From Sutcliffiella cohnii (GTDB lineage Bacteria > Bacillota > Bacilli > Bacillales > Bacillaceae_I): DNA of 64,000 nt. Positions within the stretch are counted from its first letter, which is position 1; every line of letters begins with the position of its first letter. Both the position numbers and the translations under genes were made by a program. The stretch spans positions 2,162,501-2,226,500 of the forward strand of contig NZ_CP018866.1 of the NCBI RefSeq assembly GCF_002250055.1. Direction: 5' to 3'. The notes below the pieces were generated by a model, which was not told the origin of the DNA, ran no database searches, and saw only the letters and a program-made list of their open reading frames with translations. This document shows positions 17,281-25,885 of this stretch, in pieces.

Positions 17281-18234
17281 TTATTCAAATACGGCTACTA
17301 AACGGCCTTTTACTTCATGATTTTTGAGTTTTTCTAAGCCTTTGTCGATCTCTTCAAATGGGATTGTGATAAGAGTTGGACTCATTTTTCCAGTAGAGAA
17401 GCAATCATATACACCCTTTAAGTCTTCTACTGACCCACCATTACTTCCTAGAAGCTTAATTTCTTTTGTAATCATTAAATAAGTATTGATATTGGATTCT
17501 AATTTACCCATACCAACAATTACAACAGTTCCTTGTGCTCTTACAGCTTCCAGTGCATCTGCAGTTGTTTGTCCAAAACCAGCAAAGTCAACAATAACGT
17601 CACATTCCGCTTCTTTCATATCTAGAATAGTATCGAAAACTTTATTAGCCCCTAGTTCTTCAGCAAGTTTTCGAGCTTCTGGAGAAACATCAGTAGCGTA
17701 CACTTCGCAACCTTTAATCAACGCCATTTGCAATGCAAACTGACCAAGTCCACCGATACCGATAATTCCTAATTTTGTACCTTCTTTTGCTTGTCCAATA
17801 CTGAAGAGAGCTCGATAAGCTGTGATACCTGCATCTGTTGAAGCAGCTCCTTCTACAAAGGAAACGCCTTCAGGAATGATTACGCATTGAGCTGCAGGTA
17901 CACGTACTTTTTCTGCATACCCGCCGTCATAGGTATACCCAGCAGTTACTTTTGTTTCTCTATTCATTGGGTTAGCCCCGACGCGGTCTCCAACTTTAAT
18001 ATCTTCTACACCTTCACCCACTTCAATAACTACCCCGGCAAACTCATGCCCCATAATAACAGGACCATTTGGGAAAAGTGGCATCCAACCCGGATCTTGT
18101 AATGCTGCAACGTCCGAATGGCATAAACCAGCAGCTTTCACATCTATCACAACGTGACCTGGAATCGCTTGTGGATCTTCTTTTTCAATTAATTCTAGTG
18201 GTTTATTTGTACCTGAAAATAGCCAGCCTTTCAT
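17281..18234 (-). CDS. zinc-dependent alcohol dehydrogenase-like protein, 317 aa
   Basis: This medium-chain dehydrogenase has the catalytic zinc ligands GLCHSD (Cys about 37) and GHEFAGVV (His-Glu about 64-65), and the NAD-binding GIGGLGQFALQ motif (about 155-165). It is shorter than the usual 340-350 residues and lacks the four-cysteine structural zinc lobe: the segment after GANPMNRE has no Cys. The start is the ATG at 18234 with GGAGG 7 bases upstream; an upstream extension of the frame has no ribosome site. It probably oxidises a primary alcohol or reduces an aldehyde. Two direct GCATAAG repeats (18280-18295) lie in its leader and may be an operator. Confidence 0.85.
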   Translation of the reverse strand: MKGWLFSGTNKPLELIEKEDPQAIPGHVVIDVKAAGLCHSDVAALQDPGWMPLFPNGPVIMGHEFAGVVIEVGEGVEDIKVGDRVGANPMNRETKVTAGYTYDGGYAEKVRVPAAQCVIIPEGVSFVEGAASTDAGITAYRALFSIGQAKEGTKLGIIGIGGLGQFALQMALIKGCEVYATDVSPEARKLAEELGANKVFDTILDMKEAECDVIVDFAGFGQTTADALEAVRAQGTVVIVGMGKLESNINTYLMITKEIKLLGSNGGSVEDLKGVYDCFSTGKMSPTLITIPFEEIDKGLEKLKNHEVKGRLVAVFE

Positions 18235-18764
18235 ACAATCGCCTCCAATTGTTTTACTTATATAATACCGTATATTAACGCATAAGATGCATAAGGAGGT
18301 TCTGCCAAAAGTTGAGTATTCTTTAACAGAACTTGGCCCCCTATATATTTTGGAACATTCTTGTTCCATTAACCTCTTTTAATTAGATTATTTCATAACC
18401 CTCTTTATATTTTGTCATAAATTCCCAATTATCTTCAGTGGATCTCCTCCACAATCCGTAATTAATGGAATAACAGGATTTGCAGTTTTAAATAACTTTA
18501 TTGTCAATCAACAGCTATTCAACAGGTTATCAATTTCTTGTTGATTATTGTATGGTTTTGATAATTATGAAGACCCGATTACGGTTATAAAATTGTCATA
18601 CATATCCTTTCTTAATTTGTAAAGGAAAACCTTTTAAAATTAATTTCTTTCATGATCGGGCACATCTCAATAAGAATTCCACTCTTTCTTTATGCATAGG
18701 GTGTTTTTTCTGGAGTAAAGTAATAATTTATGGACTGAACGGTAAAAACCAATCATCCATTTCT

Positions 18765-18790
18765 TATCAATAAGGTACACCCTATTGATA
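18765..18790. promoter_or_regulatory. res-like palindrome upstream of the orphan resolvase
   Basis: TATCAATAAGGT, a central AC, and ACCCTATTGATA form a 26-bp palindrome with one mismatched pair. It is built like the crossover site at 7574-7599 and shares its TATCAATA ends. It lies about 80 bp before the second resolvase, so it is probably that resolvase's res subsite I. The rest of the 637-bp gap 18235-18871 shows no gene. Confidence 0.65.
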
Positions 18791-18871
18791 TAATTTTGGT
18801 TCCTTGATATCATTAGCTTGATAGACTCTCAATAACACCTATCAAAAATACATATTAAAAGAGGACGAAAT

Positions 18872-19447
18872 ATGATCTATGGATACGCACGGGTAAGTGC
18901 ACAAGACCAAAACCTTGATACCCAAGTTGAAAAACTCACAAAATTTGGAGTAGATGAAATTGTAAAGGAAAAAATTAGTGGTGTTTCTAAACAGAAGCAA
19001 CAATTGGACGAACTTCTTTCCAAAATTGCTACTGGTGATACTTTAGTTGTGACTCGAATGGATCGTCTTGGTCGAAACACTGTTCAGTTGCTGCAACTGG
19101 TTGAACAGCTTCGTGAAAGGAACATCCACTTTGTTATCCTTAATTTAGGAATTGATACAAGGACACCTACTGGTAAATTCTTTTTAACTGTAATGGCAGC
19201 ATTTAGTGAGCTAGATCGAGAAATGATTAAAGAGAAGCAACGTTCTGGGATTAAATTGGCCAAGCAAAAGGGCAAATATCGAGGAAGAGTAAAAAAATAT
19301 ACGGATAAACATCCAGGAATGAACCATGCCATTGAATTACGAGAGACAACAGATAAAACGGTAAAGGAGATATGTGCCATTACAAAGGTTAGTCAGGCAG
19401 CGTTTTATCGCAAGCTAAAGGAAATGGAGGAAAAAGAGGGTGAATAA
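18872..19447 (+). CDS. orphan Tn3-type serine resolvase/invertase, 191 aa
   Basis: This serine recombinase has the nucleophile in YARVSAQDQN (Ser9), the catalytic TRMDRLGRNT motif (about 61-70), and a C-terminal helix-turn-helix (VKEICAITKVSQAAFYRKL). The ribosome site AGAGGAC precedes ATG 18872. It differs clearly from the resolvase in the upstream transposon, so it is a separate acquisition. No transposase or terminal repeats are seen beside it. It is best read as a remnant of another Tn3-family element, now next to the copper/redox island. Confidence 0.9.
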   Translation: MIYGYARVSAQDQNLDTQVEKLTKFGVDEIVKEKISGVSKQKQQLDELLSKIATGDTLVVTRMDRLGRNTVQLLQLVEQLRERNIHFVILNLGIDTRTPTGKFFLTVMAAFSELDREMIKEKQRSGIKLAKQKGKYRGRVKKYTDKHPGMNHAIELRETTDKTVKEICAITKVSQAAFYRKLKEMEEKEGE

Positions 19448-19528
19448 TAGAATGTAAATTATTCCCTGTGTGGCCCCTCAATCCTCGAATCGTTTCCGTA
19501 CCCCTAGTTAAGAAAGGAGAGATTAAAT

Positions 19529-19759
19529 ATGAAAAAACTAGTTGTTGGGATATTAACTGGAGCTGTTGTATTAGGAGGCGCAACTTTTGCTGCAGCTGAT
19601 TCAAATGTCTTTAATTTTAAGGATATGAAACCGTTCATTGAACAGATGCACCCAAACCTTTCATTGGAACAGCAGGAACAAATGTTTAATGCTTGCCATG
19701 GTGAAAATGGCTTTATGCAAAACGGCACAAATTCCCGTAATATGATGAATAATTTCTAG
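19529..19759 (+). CDS. small exported protein, 76 aa
   Basis: A signal peptide is evident: basic MKK, a hydrophobic VVGILTGAVVLGGATF core, and a likely AxA cleavage near residue 22-24. The mature part of about 50 residues is rich in Met, Asn and Gln, has one Cys-His pair (NACHGENG) and ends in a Met/Asn segment. AAGGAGAG lies upstream. Met-rich exported peptides next to a multicopper oxidase suggest metal binding outside the cell, but this is inference. No family is recognised. Confidence 0.65.
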   Translation: MKKLVVGILTGAVVLGGATFAAADSNVFNFKDMKPFIEQMHPNLSLEQQEQMFNACHGENGFMQNGTNSRNMMNNF

Positions 19760-19779
19760 TCAGAGGATGGTGATTTCAA

Positions 19780-19917
19780 ATGATGATGGGTGGCTATGGA
19801 TTTGGCATGATGGGCTATGGGATTTTGGGGTGGATTCTCAATCTTCTAGTTATAGGCATTGTCGTTTATTATGCCACAAAGTTAGCTTTAAGAAATTACG
19901 ATAAGGAACGAAAATAA
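19780..19917 (+). CDS. Met/Gly-rich single-pass membrane peptide, 45 aa
   Basis: The 45-residue product starts with MMMGGYGFGMMGYG, followed by one membrane helix (about 15-34) and a basic tail. The ribosome site AGAGGATGG is 12 bases upstream. It lies 20 bp after the exported protein gene and 45 bp before the lipoprotein gene, so it is likely co-transcribed with them. The N-terminal Met cluster could bind Cu(I). Similar short Met/Gly membrane peptides with SHOCT-like tails are common near copper genes in Firmicutes. Confidence 0.65.
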   Translation: MMMGGYGFGMMGYGILGWILNLLVIGIVVYYATKLALRNYDKERK

Positions 19918-19962
19918 CTTCGGGAACTTTCCAAAAGTCAATTGATGGGAGATTACTCAGAT

Positions 19963-21066
19963 ATGAATAAGGTGAAAGCAAGTTTATTTATATTTCTGCT
20001 TATCATAGGATTGGTTTTGGCAGGATGTAGCAATAATAATAATCAAGACGGTGCTACAGATGAACAAACCAAAACACAAAACCAAACATCCGATTCAACT
20101 TCCGAAAAAGAAGGGATAACGGATCAGAATGTAATTAAATATTATTTTACTGCCGATGAAGGCGGAAGTATTACAAAAATAAATGCAAATACAAACCAAG
20201 TGGATTCGACTATTGAGGTCGATGGGATGGCCCATAATGTACAAGTGTCATCAGACGGGGAAATGCTAGCAGCCACAGTTGTTCCTAACATGGATCATGG
20301 GGATGATGACTCCATGAACATGGATATGCCGGGGACAGCATTATTCTTGAATACAGCAACAAATGAAGTAGTAAATACAGTTGAAGTGGGAAATCATCCC
20401 GCGCATATCGTTTTTACTGAAAACGGGAAATATGTTCTTGTAACAAATAACGAGGATGACACTGTATCTGTTATTGATACTTCAACCTTCAAAGTGGTAA
20501 ATACAATATCTACTGGAAATAGACCACATGGTTTTAGAATTACCGCGGACAGTTCTACTGCTTACATTGCGAACATGGGTGAAGATACTGTAAGTGTCAT
20601 TAATCTTAAAACAATGAAAGAGGATAAGAAAATAAAGGTTGGTTCAGCACCAGTTACAACGGGTATCACATCTGATGGCAAGACGCTAATTGCTACATTA
20701 AATGCCGAAAATGCATTAGCCATTGTTAATCTAGAAAATGAACAGGTTGATAAGATTCCAGTTGGAAATGGGCCTGCGCAGGTCTATTTGGATAGCAATA
20801 ATGAATTTGCCTATGTAGCAAATCAGGGGACGGAAAAGAACCCTTCTAATTCTATTACAGTTGTTGACATTATTGCCAAAAAGGAAACAGCAACAATCGA
20901 AACAGGAAAAGGTTCGCACGGAGTAGTTACAAGCCCGGACAATAAGCGTGTTTATGTGACAAATATGTTTGATCATACCGTCAGTGTGGTTGATACGGAA
21001 CAAAATAAAGTGATTGAAACCATTGAAGTTGGTGAAACTCCAAATGGCATTAGTGTTATGGAATAA
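19963..21066 (+). CDS. YVTN-type beta-propeller lipoprotein
   Basis: The 367-residue lipoprotein has its lipobox at Cys22 (GLVLAGC), a Gln/Thr/Ser linker, and about seven beta-propeller repeats (YVTN/cytochrome d1-like; e.g. YVLVTNNEDDTVSVIDTSTFKVVNTI and YVTNMFDHTVSVVDTEQNKVIETI). An insert at about residues 109-124 is rich in Met, His and Asp (NMDHGDDDSMNMDMPG), which looks like a metal-binding loop. I chose ATG 19963 with GGGAG upstream; the frame extends to a TTG at 19942 with no ribosome site. It is probably anchored outside the membrane. A metal carrier or sensor role is inferred from the insert and the oxidase nearby. Confidence 0.8.
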   Translation: MNKVKASLFIFLLIIGLVLAGCSNNNNQDGATDEQTKTQNQTSDSTSEKEGITDQNVIKYYFTADEGGSITKINANTNQVDSTIEVDGMAHNVQVSSDGEMLAATVVPNMDHGDDDSMNMDMPGTALFLNTATNEVVNTVEVGNHPAHIVFTENGKYVLVTNNEDDTVSVIDTSTFKVVNTISTGNRPHGFRITADSSTAYIANMGEDTVSVINLKTMKEDKKIKVGSAPVTTGITSDGKTLIATLNAENALAIVNLENEQVDKIPVGNGPAQVYLDSNNEFAYVANQGTEKNPSNSITVVDIIAKKETATIETGKGSHGVVTSPDNKRVYVTNMFDHTVSVVDTEQNKVIETIEVGETPNGISVME

Positions 21067-21113
21067 AATGCTTGGTTGATATCATAAAAGATAAAAGTGA
21101 GAAGTACCTTTAA

Positions 21114-21152
21114 ATGCCATGGTAACATTGGTTTTGTGGCCTACCATGGCAT
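21114..21152. terminator. perfect hairpin after the lipoprotein gene
   Basis: ATGCCATGGTA (21114-21124) pairs with TACCATGGCAT (21142-21152). The following bases (TCTTG) are poor in T, so it may be a processing or attenuation hairpin rather than a classic terminator. Confidence 0.5.
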
Positions 21153-21216
21153 TCTTGTCGACAGTCTATTGTTGTTTCATTTTAAAGTAGAAATATGAGA
21201 AGGAAGGTAATTTAAT

Positions 21217-21600
21217 ATGTTTGATTATACGGTTGCAACAGACAAAAGTATGAACGATGCTATCGAAAGTATAAAGGAAAGCTTAGAAGATGAAGGATTC
21301 GGTATTTTATGGATGTTCGATATGAAAGAAAAACTTCAAGAAAAGGAATTGGAATTTCAAAAAGAGCTACGGGTTTTGGAAGTATGTAATCCGCAAGAAG
21401 CACAAAGGGTGTTAAACGAAAACCAAATGGCTGGATATTTTTTACCTTGTAAAATTGTTGTTTATGAAGATAATGGACAAACAAAGATTGGTATGCCAAA
21501 GCCTACTGCTCTAATTAGTTTGCTTAATGACGATAATATGAAGTTATTTGCAAAGGATATCGAGGATCGGTTAATTAGTTGTATTGATAAAAGTAAATAA
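21217..21600 (+). CDS. DUF302 family protein, 127 aa
   Basis: The protein matches the DUF302 pattern: an N-terminal VATDKSMNDAIESIKESLEDEGFGILW segment, a central LEVCNPQEAQRVL motif, and FLPCKIVVYE about 30 residues later. DUF302 proteins are small alpha/beta proteins of unclear function, often found near redox and metal genes. Two cysteines (LEVCNP and LPCK) are conserved in the family. AGAAGGAAGG precedes the ATG. A C-terminal fragment of a second, related DUF302 gene survives at 24156-24254. Confidence 0.85.
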   Translation: MFDYTVATDKSMNDAIESIKESLEDEGFGILWMFDMKEKLQEKELEFQKELRVLEVCNPQEAQRVLNENQMAGYFLPCKIVVYEDNGQTKIGMPKPTALISLLNDDNMKLFAKDIEDRLISCIDKSK

Positions 21601-21658
21601 TTTAATTTAACTGGCTTTGAATGCAATTTATTAGTCCCCAATATGTTTTTTCTAAAGC

Positions 21659-21695
21659 GCTGTCCAATGCTTAGTATCTTTGGACAGCCTTTATA
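21659..21695 (+). terminator. hairpin after the DUF302 gene
   Basis: GCTGTCCAA (21659-21667) pairs with TTGGACAGC (21680-21688), followed by a moderately T-rich tail. The rest of the 411-bp gap 21601-22011 is AT-rich, with no gene seen. Confidence 0.65.
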
Positions 21696-22011
21696 GTTAG
21701 ACTGTAATATTGATGATGACCAACCGGAAAGTTCGGTTTATTACTTTGTATATGTTGATATGGAATCACTTCCCATCATACCAGTATGAAACCCGTTGTA
21801 CCCTTTTATTGACTTATAAAGAAGTACACATATCAGGTTTTTTATATAAAAACAAATAGCGAGGCATTGAGGTTATTTAAGGGAGTAAAATAAAAATACC
21901 AAACAACTAACATATAGATAGACGATTAATCTTCTACATAAATACAAATCCTCGAATCCCATCATATATAAACTACTTATCGTAAAATGAAATATACAGG
22001 AGGAAAAATAG

Positions 22012-23499
22012 ATGAAAAGAAATGTTGGTATTATTGTGGCGGGGTTGGTGGTTGTTCTAACAGGTTATTTTCTTTTTTTTGTTCAGGGGCTAGGCACATC
22101 CAAAATGTTCCCTAATTTGCCTATGAATCCCATGATGGGTACAGACAATCCCTCTTATAATCAATCTAATACTGTTAATGAGTCAGCTTTACCAATTCCA
22201 CCAATGTTAAAAGATACAAATCCAAATCCAAATAAGGCTGAATTTCATATAACAGCCCAAAATGCAACAAAGGAATTTATATCAGGAACAAAAACTGAAA
22301 CAATGGGGTATAACGGAGATTACTTAGGTCCGGTTATACGGGTTCGCAGAGGTGAGGAAGTGTCCGTACAGGTGGAAAATAAACTCAAAGATGAAATGAC
22401 GACAATCCATTGGCATGGACTAGAGGTTGATGGAGACGCTGATGGCGGTCCACACTCAGGAATACAACCGGGTGAGTCATGGACACCTGAGTTTACGATA
22501 GAGCAGCCCGCAGCTACGCTATGGTATCATCCCCATCCTGAACGAAAAACGGGTAAACAAGTATATAAAGGATTAGCTGGGCTACTTTTTATTGAGGATG
22601 AGGTATCTGATCAATTGGAAATTCCAAGAGACTATGGAGTGAATGATGTTCCACTTATCATTCAAGATAAGCGCTTTAACAAGGATGGAAGCTTTGAATA
22701 TGATTTGGGTATGCATGATATAATGAACGGTCTGCAGGGGAATACATTACTTGTAAACGGGGCGATTGCTCCATATTTGGAAGTACCTAAAGGTATGATG
22801 AGACTCCGTATATTGAATGGCTCTAATGCTAGTGTTTATGAATTAGGTTTTGATAATAATCAAACATTTTATCAAATTGCTAGTGATGGAGGTTTTTTTG
22901 AAAAACCAATAAAAATGAATGAACTTAAACTAGGACCCTCAGAAAGAGCAGAAATCCTAGTTGACTTTTCAGAATATAATAATGGCGATGTTATCCAGAT
23001 GTCAAATCAAGGGGTAAAGTTTCTGAAGTTCAGTGTTAGTGTTAATGGTGCAAGTGTAAAACAATTTACAATACCAGAAAAATTGAATCCAATTGAAAAG
23101 ATTAATCCCGAAGATGCTGTAAGAACAAGAAAATTTGTATTTCAGGGTATGGGGCCAAGGGTAAATATCAATGGTAAACAAATGGATATAAATCGAATAG
23201 ATGAACAGGTGAACCTGAATACAACAGAAATATGGGAAGTTTCCAATGAAAGCGGAATGGGGATGATGGGAGGTACTGTACATCCATTCCATGCACATGG
23301 TGTGCAATTTCAGATTATTGACCGTGACGGAAATCCACCCCCATTAAATGAGACTGGCTGGAAAGATACTTTTCTTGTGTCTCCGGGGGAAAAAGTTCGA
23401 GCAATTGCAACGTTTAATCATTCCGGTGTGTTTATGTATCACTGTCATATCCTTGAGCATGAAGATGCAGGAATGATGGGTCAATTTCAGGTAGAATAG
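22012..23499 (+). CDS. multicopper oxidase, membrane-anchored or secreted, 495 aa
   Basis: All four copper-ligand blocks are present: TIHWHGLEVDGD (about 131), LWYHPHPE (about 172), HPFHAHGVQF (about 424) and the terminal MYHCHILEHEDAGMMG (about 475-490), which includes the type 1 Cys and the axial Met. The N-terminus is one hydrophobic helix (about 6-26), either a signal anchor or an uncleaved signal, followed by a Met/Pro-rich linker. The enzyme should act outside the membrane and couple oxidation of Cu(I), Mn(II), Fe(II) or phenols to oxygen reduction. Context suggests copper detoxification. AGGAGG precedes ATG 22012. Confidence 0.94.
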   Translation: MKRNVGIIVAGLVVVLTGYFLFFVQGLGTSKMFPNLPMNPMMGTDNPSYNQSNTVNESALPIPPMLKDTNPNPNKAEFHITAQNATKEFISGTKTETMGYNGDYLGPVIRVRRGEEVSVQVENKLKDEMTTIHWHGLEVDGDADGGPHSGIQPGESWTPEFTIEQPAATLWYHPHPERKTGKQVYKGLAGLLFIEDEVSDQLEIPRDYGVNDVPLIIQDKRFNKDGSFEYDLGMHDIMNGLQGNTLLVNGAIAPYLEVPKGMMRLRILNGSNASVYELGFDNNQTFYQIASDGGFFEKPIKMNELKLGPSERAEILVDFSEYNNGDVIQMSNQGVKFLKFSVSVNGASVKQFTIPEKLNPIEKINPEDAVRTRKFVFQGMGPRVNINGKQMDINRIDEQVNLNTTEIWEVSNESGMGMMGGTVHPFHAHGVQFQIIDRDGNPPPLNETGWKDTFLVSPGEKVRAIATFNHSGVFMYHCHILEHEDAGMMGQFQVE

Positions 23500-23520
23500 G
23501 AATTTAATCCCGAAGGTGAG

Positions 23521-24168
23521 ATGATTTTAAAATTGGACATAAATGATAAAATTAAAAAACGATATAACCGAATCTCTAGAATATATGAAGGAATGGACCG
23601 AATGATAAAGAGGGATTGGCGGGCAGAATTACTTTCAAATGCTACTGGTAGAGTTTTGGAAGTAGGGATTGGCACAGGGGGTAATTTGACGTTTTATCCC
23701 GAACATATTGAATCACTGACAGGAGTTGACTTCAGTAAAGGCATGTTGAACCATGCTAGGAAAAAGGTTACACAGCTAAATAAAAAGTTTCCAATTGAAT
23801 TGATGGAGGCGGATATACAAGATTTGCCGTTTGAAAATAACAGCTTTGATACTATTATTTCAACCTGTGTTTTCTGTTCTGTCCCAGATCCTATTATTGG
23901 ATTAAAGGAGTTAGGAAGGGTTTGTAAACCGGATGGAACGATATTGATGCTAGAACATATGAGAAGCGAACATAGATTAATTGGGTGGGCGATGGATATA
24001 ATGAATCCAATAACAGTCAACATCTGGGGAGCAAATATTAATAGGGATACAATAAAAAATATAGAATATGCAGATTTGAAAATTGAATCCGATTCACGTT
24101 TGATGGGGTCAATTTTAAAAAGACTGTCTGTTAAGCCAAATAAGGTTTTCCAAAGCCGAGCGCTTTGA
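23521..24168 (+). CDS. class I SAM-dependent methyltransferase with an altered C-terminus
   Basis: A Rossmann methyltransferase of the UbiE/phospholipid methyltransferase-like group. Motif I is VLEVGIGTGGNL (about 42-53), the acidic motif II is LTGVDFSKGML, and motif III is LPFENNSFDTIIST. It starts 21 bp after the oxidase gene and is probably co-transcribed. Its last roughly 5-6 codons are read, out of frame, through DNA that encodes the tail of a DUF302 protein, so the natural end has been replaced at a recombination joint near 24150. The core fold is complete, so activity is likely retained. The substrate is unknown. Confidence 0.85.
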   Translation: MILKLDINDKIKKRYNRISRIYEGMDRMIKRDWRAELLSNATGRVLEVGIGTGGNLTFYPEHIESLTGVDFSKGMLNHARKKVTQLNKKFPIELMEADIQDLPFENNSFDTIISTCVFCSVPDPIIGLKELGRVCKPDGTILMLEHMRSEHRLIGWAMDIMNPITVNIWGANINRDTIKNIEYADLKIESDSRLMGSILKRLSVKPNKVFQSRAL

Positions 24169-24254
24169 TTGAAATGATAGAAGATGAGGAATTGAAAAAA
24201 ATTGAAACAGATATTGAAGAACGATTAATTGTATGTATTGATCAAAGCAAGTAA
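24156..24254 (+). pseudogene. C-terminal remnant of a second DUF302 gene
   Basis: In a frame different from the methyltransferase, this stretch reads PSALIEMIEDEELKK and ends ERLIVCIDQSK before TAA. It aligns with the end of the intact DUF302 protein (PTALISLL to RLISCIDKSK). No start or N-terminal part exists, so it is a deletion remnant. It overlaps the methyltransferase end by 13 bases. Confidence 0.82.
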
Positions 24255-24319
24255 ATAGGTGAAATTGAAAGGAATCTTTTTAACCTTATCCTTCAATTAG
24301 TAAAAGAGGTTATGTACAA

Positions 24320-24556
24320 ATGAAACAATCCGTGACAGTATACACGTCAAGCCTATGCCCTGTATGTGGAATGCTAAAAAACTTTCTAAACTCTTTTGAT
24401 ATTACTTATGAAGAAGTGATTGTAGATCTGAATCCTATAGCAAGGATAAAATTGGTACAAAAGTCGAAAAGACTAACAGTTCCACAAACTAATATAAATG
24501 GAAATTGGGTTAGTGGATTTGATCCTGAGAGACTGTTAACGATATTAAATAATTGA
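24320..24556 (+). CDS. glutaredoxin-like thiol protein (CPVC), 78 aa
   Basis: A short thioredoxin-fold protein with a CPVC active site (residues 13-16, after VYTSSL) and the cis-Pro region TVPQTNINGNWVSGF, typical of NrdH/glutaredoxin-like proteins. It is cytoplasmic. The ribosome site AAAGAGG lies upstream of ATG 24320. Placed after an oxidase and a methyltransferase, it probably supplies thiol reduction for this accessory cluster. A terminator follows closely, which marks the end of the transcription unit. Confidence 0.82.
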   Translation: MKQSVTVYTSSLCPVCGMLKNFLNSFDITYEEVIVDLNPIARIKLVQKSKRLTVPQTNINGNWVSGFDPERLLTILNN

Positions 24557-24572
24557 TTTGGTGTAATCACCC

Positions 24573-24612
24573 AAAAAACAGTAAGAACCCAAACGGTTTT
24601 TACTGTTTTTTA
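24573..24612 (+). terminator. terminator ending the copper/redox island
   Basis: A long stem (24573-24589 with 24595-24611, one mismatch) ends in a T run. An upstream A run makes it usable from both sides. Confidence 0.85.
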
Positions 24613-24879
24613 ATTTTTATTTTGAAACGGATGTACAAGTCTCAACTAGGATTGCATATATCCGAAATGGATAATTAAGCAAGTGATATCAATTTGACAA
24701 TACATAGATTTTGACCTTATTTTCTCATGTGAACAAAGCCTTATTTTAATCTAAATTATGCCCTAAATGGACTGTTTATGTCTGTCAAACGACTTGAGTA
24801 TTTTTATACTGATAATTTCAAAGAAATTAGGATAGATATGATAAAATAAAGGTAATGGTACGAATAGGGAGTTACTGAG

Positions 24880-25074
24880 ATGATGTTTAAAGTAAAACTT
24901 TTTGATGTTAAAGGAAAAGAACTTGAAATTGAAAATAAAATCATTGGTGAACTCGTGTTTGAATCTAAACAAGCATTTGACCATTTTATAAATGCAATTA
25001 GAGAATGCTTACCACCTGACTTCCAATATAAAGTAATTTCTAAAAAGGTAAATTCAAATAATGATAAGAAATAA
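24880..25074 (+). CDS. small conserved-type hypothetical protein, 64 aa
   Basis: A 64-residue charged protein with no signal or membrane segment. GGGAG lies 9 bases before the ATG pair at 24880-24885. The composition is coding-like, with alternating beta-type segments followed by a helix (QAFDHFINAIRECL). No family is recognised. It stands alone between the copper/redox island and the truncated topB. Confidence 0.55.
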   Translation: MMFKVKLFDVKGKELEIENKIIGELVFESKQAFDHFINAIRECLPPDFQYKVISKKVNSNNDKK

Positions 25075-25275
25075 TTTTTGCTTATTAGTTCCTTTTATTC
25101 GTCAACTATAACGCTTGTATTTGTCTTTTTTGTGGTTCGGTTAATAATGTATCCAACCCAAAAGAATAAAAACGGATTATTATGCCCCAATTCAATTAAA
25201 AAATACAAATGTTAAAATGCGGGTATAATGGGTAAAATATACAATGATGCAACTAGAAAAACTACCAAGAATCAA

Positions 25276-25306
25276 AAAGAAGGCTGTATTTTTAGCCTTC
25301 TTTCCA
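25276..25306 (+). terminator. hairpin in the 856-bp gene-free gap
   Basis: AAAGAAGGCT (25276-25285) pairs with AGCCTTCTTT (25294-25303). The gap 25075-25885 otherwise holds only AT-rich sequence and the next hairpin, with no ORF that has a ribosome site. Confidence 0.6.
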
Positions 25307-25344
25307 AAAGATTGCTTTAGGATTTAAAGAAAAGCAACCAAATT

Positions 25345-25380
25345 AACGACTGCCACATTTTTGAACAGTCGTTTTTCTTC
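25345..25380 (+). terminator. second hairpin in the gene-free gap
   Basis: AACGACTG (25345-25352) pairs with CAGTCGTT (25366-25373), followed by TTTCTTCTCTC. Confidence 0.65.
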
Positions 25381-25885
25381 TCTCTCATTTTTTTAACTCA
25401 AAATTCTTTTGGCAATTAGAAACCCAAAAGGGTAAAGATTCTGTAATTTTTGTTTTTACGTATCTGGCTTTGTTTCAGTACGGAGTTTATGTAAAACTCT
25501 CCTTTTTGTCTAAACCCATGTAAGAAGATCACTTAAAATTAAAATAGTTATAATAACACTTCATGAGTAATTCATAAGCAAGGTCTAGGTTTTTTATGGA
25601 GTTTAGTTATGGTGTATCAGTTATTATTCAACCATCTTTATTTATTCCAATGAAACAACATCTTCTCACCCATTTTATTTTCATACTGCATCAACAAAAA
25701 CATTCTTCTTTTCTGTCCCCTTAACTGCTAAATTAATCCCCCCTATTAAAACAATCTTTATAAAGAAATAAACATTTATAGAGGCTAATTTACTAAATGT
25801 AATATAATAAGTTTATTCCTATTAGTTATTAGCTTTAAAACTAACGGCGTTATGTCCACTTCCATTAAGTCCACTTTTTTGTAGA

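Noticed and set aside
19460..24620. Terminal inverted repeats around the copper island
   Set aside because: I looked for the Tn1546-type GTCAGGAAAATG core and for other long inverted repeats around 18.3-18.9 kb and 24.5-25.4 kb and found none that pair. The island cannot be called a complete transposon.
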